From Anaerolineae bacterium (GTDB lineage: Bacteria; Chloroflexota; Anaerolineae; 4572-78), in NCBI GenBank assembly GCA_027022125.1, contig JALVZI010000575.1:1-10452 (forward strand): a stretch of 10,452 nt of DNA, read 5' to 3'. A program made the translations under genes and the position numbers. Shown here one piece after another: positions 6,771 to 10,452 of this stretch. The notes below the pieces were generated by a model that saw only the letters and a list, made by a program, of their open reading frames with translations, had not been told where the DNA came from and made no database searches. The first letter of the stretch is position 1. Each line of letters opens with the position of its first letter.

Positions 6771-6886
6771 GGGAAAAACGCCCTTCGATACGCGGTTCAC
6801 GCAGTGAACCGCTACTCAGGATGCGTTTTTCCCTGCCGATTTCATCCTGAGTAGCCCGCAGGGCGTATCGAGGGGTGAAATCGGCA
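6771..6886. repeat. Two-module palindromic element, copy 2 (modules inverted)
   Basis: Module X (6771-6833, 63 bp as in copy 1) has the same perfect GGGAAAAACGC arms. Module Y (6834-6886) has TGCCGATTTCA and TGAAATCGGCA arms. The core of each module is the reverse complement of its counterpart at 1244-1362, but X still precedes Y. The element fills the gap between the convergent apt and sortase genes, where a bidirectional terminator is expected. The hairpins may serve that role, though no clean stem plus T-run is seen. The outermost arms of copy 1 are absent here. Confidence 0.85.
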
Positions 6887-6937
6887 AAGTACCACTTGTG
6901 TTCATCTGTGGACTGAAAATCTTGTCTTGAGCTGAGG

Positions 6938-7861
6938 TTACTCCACCAAATCGGCGATGACCACCAGCCGGTGGGTGTCAATCAGGTATGGGTAACACGT
7001 TTGCAGGGTGGAAACGGGTCCGGTGGTGGGCAGCATCACCTCCACATCGGTGGGGTTGATGATGCGTTTTTCGCGGACTTCATAGGTATATTTGGTGTCT
7101 CCGGCATAAATGTAATAGCGGTCGCCCGGCTCCAATTTTTCCAGATAGCGGAAAATTTCGCCGAAAATATCGTTGTGCGCCGCCAGATACAGATTGCCGC
7201 GCTCGCCGGGGTTGGCGGAACCGGGCAAATGCCCCACACCTTTTTTCAAATCTTCCCATGTAACCCCTTCGATGATGGGGGCATCCACATTGATTTTGGG
7301 GATGACGATGCGCGTTCCCGGCGCTGCCTGCTGCTCCGGCGCTTCGATGACGGGGGCGATGGTGCTGCGCGGTTGCACCCAGTTTTGCAGGTGCGCGGGA
7401 ATATCGGGCACGGCGCCGCCCGCCGAGGTGGGCGAGGTGTGTCCGCCGGGCAGACGGTCGAAGGGCAGCGGGTCGGTGGCACTCGGTTGCTGTATCGGAG
7501 CCGCTGCCACCGGCGCGGGGGGTTCCGCCACCAGCGCGGTCTGCGCAGCAGCCATCTCGCGGTTCAGCGAGCGTAAATTGTTGTATGAGACGCCCAAAAT
7601 TACCAGCAGCCCAATCACGGCGGCGACTTCCACCAGCGTCAGCAGCCGGTCGGCGAGTGTTTTCGGTTTTTTGGGGCGGGCGGGTTTTTCTTTCGCCACC
7701 GGGGTGATGGGTTCGGTGCTGAGCAGGGCGGCACTGCGCGTCGCGCCGGTTGCCGACAACCGCAGGAATCGTTCTTTGCGGGCTTCGCGCTGTTTGATTT
7801 TCAGCACGCGCTCCAATTCTTCAACGCTCAAATTGTCTATTTTTTGCTGACCGAATACCAT
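6938..7861 (-). CDS. Sortase (class D/E-like) with long N-terminal cytoplasmic tail
   Basis: A membrane-bound cysteine transpeptidase that would cleave a sorting signal and attach proteins at the cell surface. It has 307 residues. The N-terminal tail (1-73) is charged and helix-prone (SVEELERVLKIKQREARKER) and ends in a Lys/Pro-rich stretch. One membrane helix follows (about 74-93), then a Pro/Ala-rich linker (about 112-180) and the sortase domain from RIVIPKINVDAPI (184-196). The catalytic triad is visible: His229 in YLAAHND, Cys289 in TLQTCYPY and Arg298 in DTHRLVV. The tail is longer than in classical sortases, and its role is unknown. No LPxTG-like substrate is encoded in the window. GAGG is only 4 nt from the ATG, and a near-consensus promoter lies just upstream. 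Class assignment is tentative. Confidence 0.92.
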   Translation of the reverse strand: MVFGQQKIDNLSVEELERVLKIKQREARKERFLRLSATGATRSAALLSTEPITPVAKEKPARPKKPKTLADRLLTLVEVAAVIGLLVILGVSYNNLRSLNREMAAAQTALVAEPPAPVAAAPIQQPSATDPLPFDRLPGGHTSPTSAGGAVPDIPAHLQNWVQPRSTIAPVIEAPEQQAAPGTRIVIPKINVDAPIIEGVTWEDLKKGVGHLPGSANPGERGNLYLAAHNDIFGEIFRYLEKLEPGDRYYIYAGDTKYTYEVREKRIINPTDVEVMLPTTGPVSTLQTCYPYLIDTHRLVVIADLVE

Positions 7862-7896
7862 AACACCTCAACTTACCATAACAATTGTACATAAGT

Positions 7897-7925
7897 ATTC
7901 TACGGGGTCGGCGCGGTTTTGTCAA
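7897..7925 (-). promoter_or_regulatory. Sortase promoter, near-consensus sigma70 type
   Basis: On the minus strand, a perfect TTGACA is followed after exactly 17 bp by TAGAAT. The expected transcript start is near 7890, about 29 nt before the sortase ATG. The -35 box lies 7 bp from the heptamer array. Confidence 0.8.
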
Positions 7926-7932
7926 GTGCGGG

Positions 7933-8058
7933 GACGAATAGCGAATAGCGAGTAGCGAATAGTGAATGGTGATTTGCTGACTGCTGACGGCTAACCGCTG
8001 ACCGCTGATTGCAACCTTGAACTTTGAACCTTGAAACATTGAACTTTGAACTTGAAAC
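7933..8058. repeat. Heptanucleotide array, 18 units in unbroken phase, three subfamilies
   Basis: 126 bp divide exactly into eighteen 7-mers. Units 1-6 are AGCGAAT-like, units 7-11 are TGCTGAC/CGCTGAT-like, and units 12-18 are TTGAAC(C/T)-like. The overall pattern is roughly N-K-Y-K-A-A-Y. Phase is kept across both family changes. The array lies between the -35 boxes of the divergent sortase and secG promoters, with 7 bp left over on one side and 11 bp on the other. It resembles the heptameric STRR repeats known from heterocystous cyanobacteria, but no shared origin is claimed. Confidence 0.88.
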
Positions 8059-8069
8059 TACCGGCGTTA

Positions 8070-8099
8070 TTGGCGTGCGATACCATTCAATGGTATAAT
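8070..8099 (+). promoter_or_regulatory. secG: secG promoter with extended -10
   Basis: TTGGCG is followed after 18 bp by a perfect TATAAT preceded by TGG (extended -10). The expected start near 8106 leaves a short leader of about 26 nt before the secG GTG. Confidence 0.75.
8080..8096. promoter_or_regulatory. 17-bp perfect palindrome overlapping the secG promoter (possible operator)
   Basis: ATACCATT-C-AATGGTAT is an exact inverted repeat that covers the promoter spacer, the extended -10 TGG and the first three bases of the -10 box. A dimeric repressor bound here would block polymerase. No regulator is encoded nearby. It may also be coincidence or a hairpin, so the function is an inference. 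Confidence 0.4.
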
Positions 8100-8131
8100 T
8101 TGCGGGTTAATTCTTTTTAGAGGTGTGAATT

Positions 8132-8350
8132 GTGGTTATAGCATTACAAATCATTCAAATTATCCTTTCAATTGCCATGATTACCGTCATTCTGCTGCAG
8201 GGAAATAACAGCAGCGTGGGCAGCGTGTTCGGTGGCAGCGGCGGTTTTTCTCGCACGCGGCGCGGCGCGGAAAAAGTGCTGTATCAATCCACCATCGGGT
8301 TGGCAATTGCTTTCTTTTTGGTGTCCATACTGATTGTGGTGCTCGGATAA
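8132..8350 (+). CDS. secG: Preprotein translocase subunit SecG
   Basis: The small accessory subunit of the SecYEG channel, which assists SecA-driven protein export across the membrane. It has 72 residues, typical length, with two membrane helices (about 3-22 and 52-71). Between them is the conserved polar loop: LLQGNNSSVGSVFGGSGGF (21-39) followed by RTRRGAEKVLYQST. The start is GTG at 8132, supported by AGAGGTG six nt upstream; the nearest upstream in-frame GTG is followed at once by a stop. It has its own strong promoter and faces away from the sortase gene, whose product depends on the Sec pathway. The gene ends in a region of repeats rather than running directly into the next gene. Confidence 0.95.
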   Translation: MVIALQIIQIILSIAMITVILLQGNNSSVGSVFGGSGGFSRTRRGAEKVLYQSTIGLAIAFFLVSILIVVLG

Positions 8351-8418
8351 CCAGCCGAGCCATAATTCATTGACATCAAAATCACCGTGACAAATTTTAC
8401 GCTTTCGCCAACAACTTG

Positions 8419-8439
8419 CGTGAAACGTGATGCGTGATA
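8419..8439. repeat. Short heptamer run, GCGTGAT type
   Basis: Three in-phase units (GCGTGAA, ACGTGAT, GCGTGAT) lie in the secG-to-solute-binding-protein gap. This is the shortest heptamer run in the window, and three units could arise by chance. It is listed because the same period recurs elsewhere. Confidence 0.4.
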
Positions 8440-8494
8440 CTTTGGGCGACCGGCAGTGTTCGCGGTAGAGAAACATTTTGCGCCATCATACAAG

Positions 8495-8552
8495 CGTAGG
8501 GGCGACCTTTATGGCTGCCCGAGACAGGGCAGCCACAAGGACTGCCCCTACG
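8495..8552. repeat. Imperfect 58-bp hairpin repeat with CGTAGGGGC ends
   Basis: Two 26-bp arms (8495-8520 and 8527-8552) pair at 21 of 26 positions around a 6-nt loop, GAGACA. The tips CGTAGGGGC and GCCCCTACG, and the loop-side GGCTGCCC and GGGCAGCC, are perfect. From general knowledge this CGTAGGGGC type is a common interspersed palindrome in Chloroflexota and Cyanobacteria, probably a small non-autonomous mobile repeat. It has no coding capacity. It might terminate secG transcription, although no T-run follows. Confidence 0.75.
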
Positions 8553-8600
8553 ATTGTTCGAGGCTAACACAGCACACCAAACAGTTACCATCGAAATACA

Positions 8601-8687
8601 TCCTTGCTCCTTACTTCCTGCTCCCTGCTCCATATTGGCAACAGTCGGTTGTATGTCAAAACGATTGTCAGCCAAGTGAACCACGCC
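8601..8687 (-). repeat. Head-plus-heptamer element, copy B (inverted)
   Basis: On the minus strand a 56-bp head (8687 to 8632, beginning GGCGTGGTTCACTTGGCTGA) continues into heptamers of GGAGCAG/GAAGTAA/GGAGCAA type (8631 to about 8601). The head aligns without gaps to copy A at 5972-6027 (44 of 56 identical), and the heptamer tail starts at the same point. It ends 27 bp before the solute-binding protein start codon. Confidence 0.8.
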
Positions 8688-8714
8688 AACACCGGTTGAG
8701 TACATTTTCTGTCT

Positions 8715-10367
8715 ATGGGACGTTTCATTCGCTGGCAAGCGATTCTCGCTGTGGTGGGAACGTTGCTGCTGGCGGCATACCTTCAATCCATCGTTGTAAA
8801 AAAAGTCACCGTCGAAATCCCCGCCGAAGGCGGCACCTACCGCGAAGGGGACATCGGCGCGGTGCAATATCTGAACCCCCTGCTCGCCGAATATAACCCC
8901 GTTGACGCCGACATCACCAGCCTGCTGTTTGAGGGCTTGACCCGCGTTGACGCGCGCGGCGAACTTTACCCCCTGCTTGCCGAAAATTGGACGGTTTCCG
9001 ATGACGGGCGCACATATGTGTTTGTGCTGCGCCCGAACGTTTTTTGGGCGGATGGCGAACCCTTCACCGCCGCCGATGTTATTTTCACCCTCAACCTCAT
9101 TCGCGGCGGCGATTTCCCCGGCAATCCCGCGTGGCGAGACCTGTGGCGCTCGGTGAAAATCGAGCCGGTGGACGACACCACCATCCGTTTCGTGCTCGAC
9201 GACCCCTTCCCCTCATTTCCATATTACACCACCATCGGCATTCTACCCAAACATCTGCTGAATGGCATTTCCGGAGGTGATTTGCTCACCAGCGATTTCA
9301 ATCTTTCGCCGGTGGGAACCGGAGCATTCCGCGTCAAAAAACTCACGGCGGAAAAAGTAACACTCGTCCGCAACCCCCGCTATTGGGGCGAAAAAAGCCG
9401 CATCACCGAACTCGATTTTCAACTGTACCCCACCGCCGATGCGCTGCTGGCAGATTGGCGCGCAGGTGCGCTCGACGCCATCGGCAGAGTGCCCCCCGAA
9501 ATGATACCCGCACTGCAAAACCAGCCCGATGTGCAACTTTTCAGCGCCCCGCTGCCGCAGTATAGCGTGGTGTATCTGAATTTGCAGCAACCCGAAAACC
9601 TGCCCTTTTTTCAATCCGCCGAAATTCGGCGCGCGCTGCTGATGCTGATTGACCGTCAGCAGATTGTGGATGATGCGCTGAACGGGCAGGGGGTGGTGGC
9701 GCGAGGACCCTTTTTGCCGTGGCAATGGGCATTCAACCCAAACCAGCCTTTTCCCGATTATGACCCCACTGCTGCCGCCGATTTGCTGGCGCAGGCGGGC
9801 TGGGTGGATACCGACGGCGACGGCATCCGCGACAACGGTTCGCTGCCGCTGCAATTTTCGCTGCTCACCGGCAACGACCCGCGCCATACCGCCGTGGCGA
9901 ATCTGCTGGCGCAGCAGTGGCGGCAGGCGGGCATCGCTGTGATGGTGGAACCGCAGGCGGATGCGCTGACCGACCGTTTGACCCGGCACGATTTCGATAC
10001 GGCGCTGGTGAATGTGGAATTGTTCGGCGACCCCGACCCGTATCGTTTTTGGCATCAGTCGCAAATTGACGGCGGGCAAAATTTCGGCGGGTGGGACGAT
10101 ACTGCCGCGTCCATTGCGCTGGAACACGGGCGAACCATCCTCGACCGCAACGAGCGCATCAAAGATTATTACACCTTCCAACAAATTTTTGCACAACAAA
10201 CCCCTGCTCTGGTATTATACTACCCAACCTTCACGTTTGCGCTGCGTTCCGATGTGAAAAATGTGCAATTGCCGGCGATTGCCAATCCTGCCGACCGCTT
10301 TGCCACACTTAACCGATGGTATCTGCTCACCCAAAAGGTGATTGAAACTCGCCCCGGCACACCATAA
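8715..10367 (+). CDS. Family 5 extracellular solute-binding protein (peptide/nickel-type ABC transporter)
   Basis: A 550-residue exported binding protein of the DppA/OppA fold. An N-terminal hydrophobic segment (about 7-24) follows MGRFIRW. There is no lipobox cysteine, so the protein is either released after signal cleavage or held by an uncleaved anchor. The family hallmark is clear: LYPLLAENWTVSDDGRTYVF (76-95), then RPNVFWADGEPFTAADVIFT (98-117), then the conserved PVGTGAFRV (about 191-199). Other parts include RRALLMLIDRQQIVDDAL and a DTDGDGIRDNG loop common in these proteins. The ATG at 8715 is the first ATG/GTG/TTG start after an in-frame stop (8697-8699), but there is no good Shine-Dalgarno sequence. 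No permease or ATPase genes follow; the next gene is unrelated, so this too is an orphan here. The ligand is unknown. Confidence 0.92.
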   Translation: MGRFIRWQAILAVVGTLLLAAYLQSIVVKKVTVEIPAEGGTYREGDIGAVQYLNPLLAEYNPVDADITSLLFEGLTRVDARGELYPLLAENWTVSDDGRTYVFVLRPNVFWADGEPFTAADVIFTLNLIRGGDFPGNPAWRDLWRSVKIEPVDDTTIRFVLDDPFPSFPYYTTIGILPKHLLNGISGGDLLTSDFNLSPVGTGAFRVKKLTAEKVTLVRNPRYWGEKSRITELDFQLYPTADALLADWRAGALDAIGRVPPEMIPALQNQPDVQLFSAPLPQYSVVYLNLQQPENLPFFQSAEIRRALLMLIDRQQIVDDALNGQGVVARGPFLPWQWAFNPNQPFPDYDPTAAADLLAQAGWVDTDGDGIRDNGSLPLQFSLLTGNDPRHTAVANLLAQQWRQAGIAVMVEPQADALTDRLTRHDFDTALVNVELFGDPDPYRFWHQSQIDGGQNFGGWDDTAASIALEHGRTILDRNERIKDYYTFQQIFAQQTPALVLYYPTFTFALRSDVKNVQLPAIANPADRFATLNRWYLLTQKVIETRPGTP

Positions 10368-10379
10368 TTTGGAGAAAAA

Positions 10380-10452
10380 ATGACCGTACCTGCGCCCCGT
10401 TTACACGATTTTGTGACCGCACACCGGCGCATTTCGCCGCACATTCGCCACA
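10380..10452 (+). CDS. Probable threonine dehydratase/serine racemase-type PLP enzyme (5' end only)
   Basis: Only the first 24 codons are present; the gene runs off the right edge. GGAG lies 5 nt before the ATG, and the start is 13 nt after the solute-binding protein stop, so the two are probably co-transcribed. The translation ends in ARRISPHIRH-like sequence (HRRISPHIRH), which resembles the N-terminal segment just before the HTPL motif of fold-type II threonine/serine dehydratases. The lysine-bearing PLP site is beyond the window, so the assignment is tentative. Confidence 0.5.
   Translation, partial: MTVPAPRLHDFVTAHRRISPHIRH

Noticed and set aside
6771..6886. Insertion sequence
   Set aside because: It has terminal inverted structures but no transposase frame, and no clear target duplication was seen around either copy.
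7933..8058. CRISPR array
   Set aside because: Units are 7 bp, contiguous and degenerate, with no spacers and no cas genes.
8341..8360. GCTCGG/CCGAGC hairpin at the secG stop as an intrinsic terminator
   Set aside because: The stem is only 6 bp with an 8-nt loop, it overlaps the stop codon, and no T-run follows.
8397..8896. Possible genes on both strands between secG and the solute-binding protein
   Set aside because: The frames run through the CGTAGGGGC hairpin, the heptamers and copy B of the head element. No conserved protein features are visible.

Overview
The window looks like a chromosomal segment of an environmental, moderately GC-rich bacterium, most likely Chloroflexota (Anaerolineae-like). 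This rests on protein style (a lipoprotein solute-binding protein with a Pro/Thr-rich stalk, a sortase with a long cytoplasmic tail, secG followed by a family 5 solute-binding protein) and on gene-free gaps packed with short periodic repeats. It is an inference; no rRNA or other phylogenetic marker is present.

Layout. Positions 1-5641 are all on the minus strand. In transcription order they hold a sugar-binding lipoprotein (4331-5641), a MOFRL-type glycerate kinase (2712-4037), a retaining-type GT-A glycosyltransferase whose start overlaps the kinase stop by 7 nt (1432-2718), and a phosphoglucomutase/phosphomannomutase-family enzyme running off the left edge (1-1164). Positions 5920-5970 look like back-to-back promoters. 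Then come apt (+, 6222-6740), a convergent sortase (-, 6938-7861), a divergent secG (+, 8132-8350), a family 5 peptide-type solute-binding protein (+, 8715-10367), and the first 24 codons of a probable threonine dehydratase-type PLP enzyme (+, from 10380).

How the genes may fit together. The kinase, glycosyltransferase and hexose-phosphate mutase could form a sugar-glycerate or related glycoside module: the mutase feeds NDP-sugar supply, the kinase sets the glycerate pool, and the transferase makes the glycoside. However, the transferase lacks several residues expected for metal and nucleotide-sugar binding. The remaining genes are housekeeping or envelope functions: purine salvage, protein export, sortase anchoring, and uptake or sensing of solutes.

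The most unusual content is between the genes. (i) A two-module palindromic element occurs twice (1244-1362 and 6771-6886), with each module's core inverted between copies while module order is kept. (ii) Heptanucleotide arrays occur at seven or more places. The longest is 18 units in unbroken 7-bp phase and fills the space between the divergent sortase and secG promoters. (iii) A 56-bp conserved head joined to a heptamer tail occurs twice in opposite orientation. (iv) Several families of 8-10-bp-periodic repeats are present, one of which supplies the stop codon of the lipoprotein gene. No CRISPR array, tRNA, rRNA or transposase gene was seen.
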